From the NCBI RefSeq assembly GCF_030704535.1, contig NC_081817.1, positions 7,074,001-7,138,000 of the forward strand: 64,000 nt of DNA, written 5' to 3'. Of the stretch, positions 38,938-50,816 are shown piece after piece; the first letter of the stretch is position 1; each line of letters begins with the position of its first letter. The notes beneath the pieces were generated by a model. The model had not been told where the DNA came from. It ran no database searches and saw only the letters and a list, made by a program, of their open reading frames with translations. Source of the stretch: Vitis vinifera. Its lineage: Eukaryota > Streptophyta > Magnoliopsida > Vitales > Vitaceae. The position numbers and the translations under genes are program-made.

Positions 38938-40311
38938 TTGCTTCTCTGGTTGACACAACATTCGTTGGCCAGTTAGGTTTAGTGGAACTTGCTGCTGTAG
39001 GGGTTTCTATTGCTTTGTTCAATCAAGTATCAAGGATCACAATATTTCCACTTGTAAGCGTCACAACCTCTTTCATTGCTGAAGAAGATACCATTGGAAT
39101 ACTGGACTCTGAACTTGAAGTTAGCAAAAGTGTGGAAATGGGCTCAATTGTAAATGGTGAAACCAAAAAGTTGATACCAACAGGTTTTGGAGAGAGACCA
39201 TATGATTCAGAAATGCATAGTAGTGGTCATGACACGCCAAAGTTTGAGCATAAAAGGCATATCCCATCAGCCTCAACTGCACTGGTCGTTGGTGGTATCT
39301 TTGGCCTCATCCAAGTCATATTTCTCACTTCTGGAGCAAAACCTATATTGAACTTCATGGAAGTCCATTCTGATTCCCCTATGCTAACCCCAACACAAGA
39401 ATACTTATCTCTGAGGTCACTTAGTGCTCCTTCTGCTCTTTTATCATTAGCCATGAAAGGGATTTTTCGCTGATTGAAGGATACAAAAACTCCTCTATAT
39501 ACTACTATGGCAGGAGACGTAACAAACATAATTTTAGACTCGATATTTGTGTTTGTTTTCCATGTGAGTGTCAGTAGTGCAACCATTGCCCATGTTATAT
39601 TTGAGTACATTATTTCTGATATTCTCTTTTAGAGATTAATACAACAAGTCGAACTCTTACCTCCAGATACCGAAGTTCTACGATTTGGTTGATTTCTAAA
39701 AAATGGCTTCTGTGTGACTCTAGTTGCATCTTCTGTGTTATAGTTGTGAGGGTTATAGTTTTGACCTTCTGTGTGACTCTAGCTGCATCTTTAGCTGCAT
39801 GCTAGGGACCAACATCCATGGTTGCATTCCAAGTTTGCTTGTAGGTTTGGTTGGCAACATCTCTTCTTGCTGATGGCTTAGCAGTCGCAAGGCAGGCCAT
39901 ACTTGCTGGCGTATTTGCTAAACATGACTATAGCACGGCCACAACTGCTACATCAAGAGTATTGCAGTTGGGGTTAGTTCTAGTGTTGGTTCTGTCATCC
40001 ATCCTTGGAACTGGATTGCAGTCTGCAACAAACTGTTCACAAAGGATCTCAGTGTCCTCCATCTCATCAGTATAGGTGTTTCATTTGTTGCAACTACTCA
40101 ACCTATCAACTCTCTGTCCTTTGTTTTTTATGGGGCCAACTTTGGTGCATCTAATTCTACAAATTCTGCATATTCCATGGTTCTGGTGGCCATAGTCAGC
40201 ATCTTGTGCTTGTTCATCCTCTTGTCCAGTTTCGGCTTTGTTAGAATCTGGGTGGCGCTGACCATCTATATGACATTGAGAACATTTGCTGGCTTTTGAA
40301 AGAAAGGGACA
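38938..40311 (+). pseudogene. MATE efflux transporter pseudogene, intronless (FRD3/DTX42-43 type)
   Basis: Readable parts in order: SLVDTTFVGQLGLVELAAVGVSI near 38943, FNQVSRITIFPLVSVTTSF near 39020, the long loop, then STALVVGGIFGLIQ near 39270, LSLRSLSAPSALLSLAMKG near 39410, KDTKTPLYTTMAGDVTNIILDSIF across a stop at 39471, LATSLLADGLAVARQAIL near 39855, SRVLQLGLVLVL near 39955, QPINSLSFVF near 40100, YSMVLVAIVSILCLFIL near 40170, and IWVALTIYM near 40250. There are several stops, at least three frame changes, and lost segments. Working genes of this clade, which export citrate or related anions, have about a dozen introns; none is seen here, so this is a retrocopy. Confidence 0.8.
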
Positions 40312-40361
40312 TTTGTATCATTTGGACCCACAGTAGTCACCTCAACTTTTCTCCATTGTTG

Positions 40362-40900
40362 ATATCCATTACCATCGAACCTTTTCTATCTCACTAACTC
40401 ATTCACCTTCTATTTCCTACCCGTTTATCTCTTTACACCACATACCCATTTTCCAAATATCCATTAAACTCATTTCCCCACCGTTGCATGGCCACACTAA
40501 CCTCCACTACCCATTCCACCAACTTCATGCTCATATTCTCCTATGCCATTCATCCCCACCAAACACCATTCATACCTATCTTCTAATACCCGTCACCACT
40601 CATGCTTACCACCCCTCATACCCAACACATCACCACCCGTTTCTTTAACTATATCCCACTACCCATCCCACTAATCATATCCCATATCTTCCATACCCAT
40701 TAACGTGTTCACCGTCACTAGTTCATTCGACATTTCAATACCCATAAACTCACTCATTCCATCTCCCATATTCCATCATACCCATTGCCCACCTTCTCAT
40801 ACCTATTTTCATACTTATATTTCATAACCTCCCATGCATATCACCTTTTGTTTAAAACCTCTAAACCCATTTATCTCTCTACACCACGTACCCTTCATGC
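40362..40900. other. G-poor, ACCCAT-rich tract
   Basis: About 540 bases in which the + strand is nearly free of G, with many scattered TACCCATT/CACCCAT motifs that do not form a strict tandem array. It follows the MATE pseudogene inside the LTR-type element. Confidence 0.7.
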
Positions 40901-43490
40901 ACAACTGTTGGTTGATAGAGAGATGAGTTTTGGGTTTAAAACAAATCATTCTTTCTTGATTTTGAACTAGGTTAAGCTTGCTCGTCTCGATGCACTCGCA
41001 TAGATTCTCAGAATAAGAGCGATACTCACTCCTCCCATTCAGCACTCCCAAGTGCACCACCACAGGATTTCGGCATTTGCTAGGGAAAACGCCTTTGCAT
41101 ACAGGCTGTATCTCCTAGGCGGATATGAAACTATTGTGCATGTGTTGGCGGATGAACTCCAAAGCTCCTCTCCAGTAATTTTTTATTTCTTTCACCACGT
41201 TCTTAGAGTGGTTTGCAAGAAAAAACTTTGGACCGCGAACATATATCCTCAGTTAATATGGACTGTGAACACCATCGTTCTCGGCATTGAGAAAAAGTCC
41301 ACCACCTACTTCATTAGTCATCTCCCATTCCACTTCTTTCTTCTCAACCCATTCTCTCGACCATAACCATAACAACACTGGCAGACTCCATTGTTTCAGC
41401 AACTTAGCACCACTGGATTTAGATACCTAACCCCATTTGTCACGTCACAGTCAACGCTGGCTCTCCAGTTGACCATTTGGATGGCTCCCGTGGCGCCTCT
41501 GCCACTCTTGCCAGCTGCTTGTAGCGTCCAGCTGGGAACTTGGGAACCTTAAGTATGTTTTCAAGCATTTGTCGTTCAATGTAACTGACCCATAGTTTAG
41601 GGTGCAACTTGCTGATGTACTAGATATCAATGACCAGATGCATACATGGATGCACTCACTTTAGTTATCCCAATTGCTGATGGTCCCATCATTTTTTTTT
41701 TTCGCCAAATTCTTTCCAAACAACACCATTTCATCTTTGTAATCATGAACAATTTTCGATCGGCAGGCGACATGACCCATTTGATGAATATTCTATTTTT
41801 CTTTCTCAAAATTTACGCTATCGAGTCTTGTTTAGCCTCGTTGCCCGGGTTAGTGAAGCTCCACTAGTTGAAAATAAGATACCAGATACTGAGATAGAGG
41901 TTGTTTTTCTATCAGGGATTCATCAAGTGGCTGCTGTGAAGAGTTTAAGAAAATTGAACACATAAATAATGGCTATTTCCATTGACAGTGTGTTCTCGCA
42001 TCTCGCATAGGTCTAAACAGATAGAAAGCCAAGCGACTTTGGAGATTTTAGGTGACTTTTCATCATTAGCATGGGAGGAGTTATCATGCACTCTCATTTT
42101 GGCACTCCTCGGACAACCACCCCCTTGGAAGACATTTTGAAGTCACTGTTCTATTTGCCATACTTATTACGCCTAAGATGCATATGAGATATATGTGTCT
42201 CTAAAGAGATGATGCTAAAAAATCCTAAGAGGCTGCAGGCACCTGATCGCCTTTATCATATTGTTGAGAAAAAGCTTTTCAGGATGAGAGGATTTCTCTT
42301 GGTCGTGAGGGCAGCGGTACTTGTAGATGGGAGGTTTGAGCATATTGTTCTTTCTGGTAATGTCACATCTGACCATGCTATCATTTGGATAGAGAGAGAT
42401 GCCCAAGGGACTCTGGATTAAATGCTAGGAAAAGATAAGATCATGGAGATCTCATAAAAGCAGAAAATGGAGAGGCCAGAGACTTTAAATAAAGAATGTA
42501 GTGAAGGGTACAAGGTTGCGTTGCATATGGCTGTTACATTGATTGTTTCTCATGTTTGCTCACTTTCTCAATACGGAACTTTCGGTGATCATGATTAATG
42601 GGAGAATTCCAGCAGATCCAGTTGAGGAAACAAAATGAAAGATCATATTCAAGAGAATAAGCCTTCGTCCTTACCCGCACCATTCTACCTTGGGCCCACA
42701 TTTGCATGATTTTGGTTTGCATGGCCACCTCCCTAGGCACACTTTCACAGCCCATACCTGCATGCATGTCTTTAAAATTGATTTTTGAAAAATCCAGTTT
42801 TCAAAGATTTAATTCACAACCCTTTACCCCTCTTCAATGTTTAGGTTCATCAAATTTCCATTTTTAATAAAAATTTTCTACCATTTCTCTTTCTGGAAAG
42901 CAATTTTCATATTTTCCTTAATTTATAAAATGTTTTAAAATAAGCATGAATTTAATTTTGTAATTTCAATTAGTGGAATTTATGAAATTAATTCATGCAA
43001 AAATAAAATGGGCTTTGGTGGGGCCCAACATCAAAGAAGTTTTATTTAAAATAAAAATGAATTTGAGTGAAGTGTCATGTGTGCCATTGGTGATTTCATA
43101 TTCAGTTTAGTGACATGTGAGTCATGTTTTATGTTCATTAATTATGCACTAACCCCATTTCTTGATAACGCATTATGACTCGTTGCCAAGGTACTCACCC
43201 GCTCTCACTCTGACCATTCTTTATCGAGTGTTTTGATTCTCACATGTGCATGTTCGTTCTAGGTATCTATTGATTTCCTTATCAATTGTCATGATTGATT
43301 CATTTTATTAGTAGAGACCCATTTTTTGGGATTTAGAGGGGTGCTACGATCTTTACCGTACCTTTCTGATAAGTAACCTAACCCCCAAACCCCGATCCAA
43401 TTTTTCACAGACCACCTTTTCCAAAATAAGGAGTTACACTTAGGGTTTTCTTTCTTATTTTGTTTACCCTGTAAAAATAAAACAAAAATA
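40901..43490. other. Unassigned interior of the LTR-type element
   Basis: Short open stretches (for example 42209-42421 and about 41830-41965, both +) look like decayed coding sequence, but I do not recognise a family. From about 42740 to 43490 the sequence resembles plant gypsy LTR/leader DNA. Confidence 0.4.
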
Positions 43491-43610
43491 AGTGGCGACT
43501 CCAAGTCATTTTCTTAATAAATAAATAATTTTTCAAATAAAAAGCGAGTTTGCCATCTAGTGGAAGCGCATGAGCAGAAATACAAGGTCCACAAGTATAT
43601 TTTCCCCATT

Positions 43611-44270
43611 TTTTAATGATTATTGTTCCATTTTTTGTGGTAAGTGGTATTTTTCTCATTATAGTCTCCATGGTGTTTGTAATTATGTCTTTAATAATCA
43701 CGATTGCATCATTGACTACATTCATGTCTATAATCGTGGAATAAGGTGGCATTCACATCTAAGAATGACATGAAACCAGTTAAATGAAATTGATGTTTTT
43801 TTTTATAATAAAAACTCATTATTTTGTTTAGCAACTAAGAGACATGAAATCAATTTAAAGTATTTGGTAAATCTATGTCTATAGATGTGTCATTTGCTTC
43901 CATGCCACATTTGTAGCATTCATTCTTATAAGCTTCCATGTCACATTTGTAGCATTCATTCTCATGAGTAATTTTGTATTTCCTTTTTTTTTTTTTTTTT
44001 ATGATTTTGCAAACTATTGTTCCACTTTTAGTGGTAGGTAGTATTTTTCCCATTATAATCTCCTCGAAGTTTGCAATTATGCCTTCAACGACCAAGATTT
44101 GCTTCCTTGATGACATCCATGTCTATAATTGTGGGATAAGGTAGCATTCACTTTTGAGAGTGATATAGAACTAGTTAAACAAGATTGATGATTTTTCAAT
44201 AAAAGCTTATTGTTTTGTTTGGCAACTAAGAGACATGAAATCAATTTGAAATATTTGATAAATCTATGCT
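43611..44270. repeat. Two-copy degenerate tandem repeat, about 390-bp period
   Basis: Copy 1 (43611-43880) and copy 2 (44001-44270) share, in order, ATTGTTCCA, TGGTA-GTGGTATTTTTC, CATTATA, ATCTCC, CATGTCTATAAT, GGCATTCAC / AGCATTCAC, and GCAACTAAGAGACATGAAATCAATTT. Between them lie two short copies of CACATTTGTAGCATTCATTC. The same motif with the same downstream CATGAGT occurs on the other side of the nested elements at 30045-30075, so the array once continued there. Confidence 0.75.
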
Positions 44271-44863
44271 CTTGATATTAATGATGTAGGACCACATTCA
44301 AGACATAAAAAGTAGTCAATATCTCTTCCAATAATATTTCTTCAATAACCTTCTTGACACATAGCTTCAATTGAGAGCTAATTTTGAATAATGCAAAGTT
44401 ATATTCACCAACATACTTAAAATCTCGTGGTTTCAAATGCATCCAATCATAACGAACATTAGACAAAATTAAAATCTTTTGATGGTTGTATCATTCTTTT
44501 ACATTGATCTAGAGAATGAGGGGGTCCTTTAGTGTGATATCTTCACTTTTTAACCCTTCATTGATATGACGAAGGAAAACTAGTGTTTTTTTTCAGATCC
44601 TACAAGGACGTGTCATTGCATTTCTTAATGGTTACCTCAAGATTCATGACATCAGGATGGATTTCAAAATTCAATATTCATGACAAGTAATTTTTCCTAA
44701 TATATCAAGATTGACAAATTCAAGTTTGGTAAGGTTTGACATTGTTTGAGAACTATGTATGAAATTATTTAATTACAATAATATATAAACTAGAATATAT
44801 AAAGTATAAATAATATATTAAAAGAAATTTACAAATTTATAATAAAGTGAAGTTTTTTTAATT

Positions 44864-44980
<117 letters not shown>

Positions 44981-45014
44981 GTTTTCCTTGTAGAAGAATT
45001 GGGTTTAAATCCTA

Positions 45015-45298
45015 GGTGGTGTTTGTTTTTTTACATAATTTTAAATAGAACTTTAATACTTAATAGTGTTAAGTATTAGACTATTTGTTTTTTTTTTTTT
45101 TAATATTTTATTTTAATTAAAATATTAAAAATCCAACATGTTACTTTTTTCATTTAGAAAAAGTAAAATATTTTGACTTTTTTCTATTTAGCAAAAAATT
45201 TATAATAAATCATGAAAAAGTAAATAAAAAAAAAAAAAAAAACCTAAAGTCTGAAAACAAATTACTTTAAACAAAAAGCTTAAAAAACAAACACCCTC
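45015..45298. mobile_element. MITE of PIF/Harbinger (Tourist) type, about 284 bp
   Basis: The left end GGTGGTGTTTGTTTTTT matches the reverse complement of the right end, GAGGGTGTTTGTTTTTT, with two mismatches. The element is flanked by the trinucleotide CTA on both sides (45012-45014 and 45299-45301), as expected for this superfamily. The interior is AT-rich and non-coding. Confidence 0.65.
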
Positions 45299-45880
45299 CT
45301 AACAAGAAAACTTGACTTGAACAATCTTGTTTTTTAAATTAAGCTAAATTAGCTAAAATGACAAGTTATAATAATTATTACGAAGAACTTGCATGACCTA
45401 ATGATCTTTTATATATTTTTGCAGTAGTAATTCTAGGTACTATTTTATGTAATGTAGGCTTAGAAGTTCTAGAACCATCAATGATTAGTGAACCAAGCAA
45501 CTCCTTTGAAAGTATTACCTAAATGATATTTTTTTTACCATAGTTCAAATACTTCGTATAATACCTAATAAGTTGTAAGGTGTTCTTTTCATGGTTTTAG
45601 TACATGCAGGATTATCATTGCAATTCCTTGTTGCATGAAATATCTTGAATGAGAATTGATGGTGGAATGAGTGATGAATAGAGCTTTTTATAACATTCCT
45701 CAATCGATGAGGGGAGTAAGGACCAACAAGTGCAATGTCTATGCAAGATATGGAGATTCCATTAATTGCATGGAAATCCAATTAGCTAATGTTAATCTTT
45801 GGTTCCCTTCTTTACAAAGTCTCATTTAATTTTGCATTGACTATTTACTGTTGGTGGTGCTATTTGTACTCCATGGAAAC

Positions 45881-46304
45881 TGTGACATCTCACATTGGAT
45901 AGGGGGGAAAGTTTCTGATGCTATATAAGTATGGACTTCTCTTAACCCTATAGACGTGTTTTAAAGTCGTGAGGGCCCCTTTGGGTCCAAAACGGACAAT
46001 ATCTACACGGTTGGAAACGGGTAGTTACAAATGGTATTAGAGTCAATCCCTAACCTCGATGTGGGGTTTGTTTAACCCCGTAAGGGTGTTTGTCTATTTG
46101 GCCCCACAATCCTGTGGGACACAAAGAGGACGTTGTGTCTGCATGAGAGGGTGTTTGTGACATCCCACATCGGATAGGGGGAAAGTTCTTGACACTATAT
46201 AAGTATGGACTTCTCTTAAACTTTTAAATGCGTTTTAAAGTCATGAGGACCTCTTTGGGTTCAAAGCAGATAATATCTACACGGTTAAGAGCGGGTTGTT
46301 ATAA
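45881..46304 (+). mobile_element. TRIM with two about 149-bp LTRs
   Basis: The direct repeats 45881-46029 and 46156-46304 both begin TGTGACATC and share GGATAGGGGG, CTATATAAGTATGGACTTC, GTTTTAAAGTC, AATATCTACACGGTT and a GGG-GTTA-A end. After the left copy comes TGGTATTAGAGTC, similar to the initiator-tRNA-Met primer site. The flanks GAAAC and GAACC or AGAAC agree only loosely. This is a well-known kind of plant miniature LTR element; there is no coding capacity. Confidence 0.85.
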
Positions 46305-47980
46305 GAACCTTCATTTTTGTAACCTCATTCATGTTTAGTTGATCAATATTCCCACTATTAACACATTAAAGAAGCCTAACCTTGCTTTCTCCACTTTTTG
46401 ACACGCTGCACTCTAAGTTTTTGATTAAAAATATATGTTTGTTAAGCTAAAATCTCATGAAAAAACTAGGACTCGGACTATTACTAAGTACTATAATTGC
46501 AGTCTCTACACTTAGGGTCTTGAGTTATTGTTTTGTACCAGTTTTGGGCTTTGGGTTTATTGCTTGGGCTTGTGTGACATTCATTTGATGGTTTTTGGGC
46601 ACTATACTACACTACATGACAACAAAAGGTGGGAGATGTGTGCCACTCATCCGAAGAAAGGTGAGGGAAGATCAAAATCTTAAGGGATAGGGGAATTTTT
46701 CTAAAGAGAGGTGGCCAGTGATAGGAAAGAGAATTTTAAAAAGGGAAGGAAGAGCATAAAAAATGGGGGAAAATGGATGAACCAGAATTTTTAGCAGTTA
46801 GAAGAACAAACAAAAATTTTCAATGAAGGAGAAAAGAAGTAGAATTTTTTTGATAGTAAAGAGGAGCAAACCAAAGTTTTTTTATAATAGTCAAGGGATC
46901 ACAAATCAATATTTTCTTGAAGTAATGAAGGGATCAAAAACCAAAGTTTTCTTACACTAATGAAAGGATAAACAACCATAATTTCTTGGTAGCAAGAAAG
47001 GAAACCAAAATTTTCTTGAATTTCAGTAGGATGTGAATTGCATTCAAATATGAAACTTGATTGGTGCTAGATTGATTGTAACCTTTAATTTGGATTGATT
47101 TTATATTCAAAGATAGGTTGATTTTGATTGAAAGAATGAGCAAGTTTTAGGAGTTAATGAGTTTGAGGCATTTCAAATTCTTTTTGTGGTAATTTGGTAA
47201 AAACAATTTTAATAAGAAAGGACCATCATCTTTAGAGATCTTTTGGTTGAATTCAAAGAACATTTAACCCTAATCTAATCCTAGAAATAAATGTAGTTAC
47301 TGAAGTTGTCATCCATATCCTCACCTATGCAAGTCGATCTTTCAAAGTCACATGTGTACCTCATCATTTTATTTCTTTATTTGATCCACGTTGGCATGTT
47401 GTTGTATTCATAATGTAAGTAATCCCCGAAACTGTATCCATTGGTTAATTAATTGAATGTCAAAATCTCCTTAACATAAGTCTCACCATCAAGTGATGAT
47501 GTATCGATTCACATCTATGGAGAAAATGTAGGTCCGCAAAGACTTTTCTCTCTAAGCCTAGAAAATATTAATTTTTAATTTTAGGAGAGAGTATAGTGGT
47601 TTGTTTTAGGCTTACGCCATTGGTATAATTCACCATTTCTTTTTTTACATTTATCTATTCAATTTTAGAAGTGTGTATGAATGGTTGACCAAAAGCCCTA
47701 ATTAGCCATACCACTTACTAGGCTCGAATTATGACCCTAATTAGTAGTAACCATAGGAGTGAAGATGATTAGGAGTACGACTACTAGACTGTTTGCACCC
47801 GATGAGGACATGCTCCTTGCCATGTGTTGCTTTTCCTAAAAATGTATCTACAACTTTCTCCATAGGATTAGTCTAGTTGTTACCTACTTTCCATGGCCTT
47901 GGGTACAAGAACCCATGTCTTTATCTTTGAGATTTTGATGAAGTTTGCTTGACCTTTCATTACCATAACTATTGCACGAA
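46305..47980. other. Repeat-rich intergenic DNA, no supported gene
   Basis: AT-rich, no recognisable exon. At 46800-47010 the phrase AACCAAAATTTTCTTGAA recurs loosely three or four times. The part next to the gypsy gag relic may be its leader. Confidence 0.4.
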
Positions 47981-48004
47981 TTATGTTTTACTTAAGCCTT
48001 TTTT

Positions 48005-48440
48005 TGTTCTCATTTAAGGAACAAGCTAAGTCATGGCTCAACTTCTTGAGGCTTCAAAGCATTAGGACTTGGCAAGAAATGCAAGTCAAGTTCCTAAAGA
48101 AAAGTTTCCTTAATCATAAGACTAATACGGTTAAACGTCAAATCACAAATTTTGCAGTTAAAGATAGTTAACATTTTTTTTGAATTTTGGGATAGGTTCA
48201 AGGAGCTTTTGAACTCATGTCATCATGAGTTCAAGTTTTGGAGAGTTGTGTCATACTTTTACAACAAAATTGGCCCCAAACTTATATAAACTCTTGAACT
48301 AATGTGTGTGGGAGAATTCCTGACAAAGATTGTAAGGAAGCCTTAAATTTTCTCATGTTTCTTAAGGAGAACTCAAGAGAATGGGAAACCACTACAACCT
48401 ATGAGTTGAACCCCTTAAAAACTAATTGGTATTTTGTGAG
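48005..48440 (+). pseudogene. Ty3/gypsy gag relic
   Basis: The translation reads FKEQAKSWLNFL...SIRTWQEMQVKFLKKSF, matching the plant gypsy gag (Retrotrans_gag) motif AKxWLxxLxxxSIxTWxEMxxxFLxKFF. After a stop near 48170 the theme continues as FWDRFKELLNSCHHHEF and YFYNKIGPKL. Stops and frame changes make it non-functional. No pol follows. Confidence 0.6.
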
Positions 48441-49306
48441 AGTATGTCAAACCTTTTTATGACATTCAACCACCATCATTTGGGTGACTCATCCTTGAGT
48501 TTAAAAGTAACATTATTACACTCAACATAATGCTATTAAGGGGACGAACACATGCTAATTGTAATTTTTTTTTCAAAGCGTATGCAAGTTTTTGCCTAGA
48601 TACGATTAACTCCAACATTGCTAAAAAAAATTTAAGGGGGATAAGATGGTTGCCTAGATATGGTCGATGTATAGTGCCAATGCTAAAAGTGCCATAAAAA
48701 AAACAACAAAAAACAGAGGTACACAAGAACAAAATGCTTAGTCCATTGAACAAAGTATTCAATTGGGTGAGGGAGAAAAAATACCAACCTAAAATTATTA
48801 GGGTTGGCATAAGTTGAACATCCCACCAATTCGTCAAAACTTGAATATGCACATTATCATCTATTTATTTATTTGTAATTACATTATATATTGTTTTATT
48901 AAAATATAAAACACGGAAGAAGGATAAAAAAAAAAAACTCAAAAATCTTTCTTAGTTTAAATTATATTAGATTAATAAATTTATTATTTTTCTTCAATTA
49001 TTTAAATATATTTGAATTTGATAATGGATGCTTGAGTTTATAACTAATTATTTATATTATATTAATAACTAATGATTTATTTTATAATTTTGAGATATTC
49101 AAATTTTAATGTATGAATCATATTTTATAAATTTTAAATTAATTATTTTATTTCATAACCTCCGGAAATCGAATTGGGCATGGCCATGGTTCGGGTTAGG
49201 AATTCTCAACCCGAAATCAGATGAAGTTGACGCCATCCGAATATATTGATTCATGGGTTAATCCTCTAACCAGTTCAACTTTTCACAGGTGTTTTAGAGA
49301 GCGAAG
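48441..49306. other. AT-rich upstream region of the U11/U12-31K gene
   Basis: No coding exon is seen. The minus-strand ORF at 48466-48852 has no known motif. The region from about 49160 is less AT-rich and likely includes the promoter and leader of the downstream gene. Confidence 0.4.
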
Positions 49307-50059
49307 ATGGGGAGGAACAACAACAGCGACAGCGAAGAAGACGAAACCCTGTACTACCGCTATGCCTCCTCCTCAATTCCTAACCCTAACCCTAAATCTA
49401 ACTCCTCCAAACTCCAGAAAAGATCCAGCGGTTCCGGAAGTCTAGCTCCTTCTAAATCAACGGTCTACGTCTCCAACCTCGACTACACCCTTACCAACTC
49501 CGACCTCTTCACCATCTTCTCCACCTTCGGCAAAGTCGCCAAGGTCACCATCCTAAAGGATCGCCACACTCGCCACAGCCGCGGCGTCGCCTTCGTACTC
49601 TTCGTCTCCCGTGACGAGGCCATCGCGGCCGCTCGTGAGATGAACGGCAAGGTCCTCAATAAACGCACCCTCACCGCCTCTATAGCCGCCGACAACGGTC
49701 GGGCCGCTGAGTTCATTCGCCGCAGGGTTTACAAGGACAAGAGCCGCTGTTACGAGTGCGGAGAGGGTGGCCATTTGTCGTACGAGTGCCCCAGGAACCA
49801 GTTGGGCCCCAGGGAGCGTCCGGTGCCGAAGCGCTCACGGCGCGGGCAGGGCGGGAGTGAGGCCAGGCAGAACGGTGATCACGACAACGGCGGATCGGAT
49901 GGCGGGGAAGCATTTGAGGATGATAATTGGGCGTCAGTGGTCGATACTGGTGCTGATCAGAGGTTATTAAAGGGAAGTGAGGGTTTGGAGATGAGGAAGA
50001 AGGGGAAGAAAGAGAAAAAAGCAAGTTATTTTAGTGATGAGAGTGACGAGGAGGAGTAA
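49307..50059 (+). CDS. ZCRB1: U11/U12 snRNP 31 kDa protein (RRM plus CCHC zinc knuckle)
   Basis: A component of the minor (U12-type) spliceosome, nuclear, the plant U11/U12-31K and counterpart of animal ZCRB1. Intronless, 250 residues. An RRM spans about residues 51-128, with RNP2 VYVSNL at 53-58 and RNP1 RGVAFVLF at 92-99. A CCHC knuckle, C148-x2-C151-x4-H156-x4-C161, follows at once. The C-terminal third is Arg/Gly-rich, then acidic, with DDNWASVVD and a closing FSDESDEEE. The ATG at 49307 starts the family N-terminus (MGR...[13 protein letters not shown]). Codons are markedly GC-richer than the flanks. In Arabidopsis the protein aids U12-intron splicing and development. Confidence 0.92.
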   Translation: MGRNNNSDSEEDETLYYRYASSSIPNPNPKSNSSKLQKRSSGSGSLAPSKSTVYVSNLDYTLTNSDLFTIFSTFGKVAKVTILKDRHTRHSRGVAFVLFVSRDEAIAAAREMNGKVLNKRTLTASIAADNGRAAEFIRRRVYKDKSRCYECGEGGHLSYECPRNQLGPRERPVPKRSRRGQGGSEARQNGDHDNGGSDGGEAFEDDNWASVVDTGADQRLLKGSEGLEMRKKGKKEKKASYFSDESDEEE

Positions 50060-50816
50060 TTTTGAAGTGGGTTTTGTTTGAAATGTAGGATTTGAATTGG
50101 GTCAATGGAGGTACGTTTTTTTAATTTTGCTTTATTGGCGTGCTTTTTTATTTTTGGTTCTGTGTCTGCAATTTCAGTTGTGTTAATTAATGTTGGTTGG
50201 AAATTTAGAATGTGTGATTTTTAGGTTTGGATATTCAGTTTGCTCTTGCAAATTTCAATATCAATCGTCTTCTACATAATTTTTATTTACATTTCATCTT
50301 TAATCCCTAGGGAGGCTAGGTGGAATGGTATATAAGCATTAACATCAGAGTTACTACTTCATAATTCGTTGGGATTACAATATGGAAGTTGCAGTATGAT
50401 TTAGACTATTCTCGTCCATTAGAGGCGTATAGGATTTAATGTTCCCAGGGTTGGTATTTTCCCATGATTGTGTGTGGCATTGGTAATTATTGAAGAACTT
50501 GGGATGAGGAACAATCCCTGTCTAGAGCTACTTCTGCCTTAAGGTTCTGCATGTATGCAGGTTTTGTGTTATTCTGTTGGCAGTGTGGACTATGTCTGAA
50601 GTTAATTCCTTTTTAGAATCGTTGTGTTCATGGTTGAGTTCTTGGTTCTTTTGATAAAACAATAAGGTTTTGGGTTAGGATAATCCTAGTCTACAAGAGC
50701 AAAGGAACAGGGTATCCATTATTGTGTGTTGTAGGGTTCTGTCATAACCTATAATGAGTTCTTAACTGCAAGTGTCTGTCCATTTTGTGCATTTCCATTA
50801 TTATTATGGGGGGCAT

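Larger units (their letters stand above)
37933..43594 (+). mobile_element. LTR-type element remnant hosting the MATE pseudogene
   Basis: When the copia is taken out, the sequence reads ...GTATA-GGAT-TGTAGACCCCCATTTTGGGG, with the first 8 bases at 30086-30093. TGTAGACCCCC is a familiar start of plant Ty3/gypsy LTRs. Near the other end, 43490-43505 reads GTGGCGACTCCAAG, close to the leader/primer region of Tat/Ogre-type elements. GTATA occurs just before the left edge (30081-30085) and just after the right edge (43595-43599). The inside has no recognisable gag-pol; it holds an intronless MATE pseudogene, a G-poor tract and unassigned sequence. Limits and family are inferred. Confidence 0.45.

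Noticed and set aside
49553-50024. Overlapping minus-strand ORFs in the 49.5-50.0 kb region
   Set aside because: Shadows of the GC-rich U11/U12-31K coding sequence; no motif of their own.
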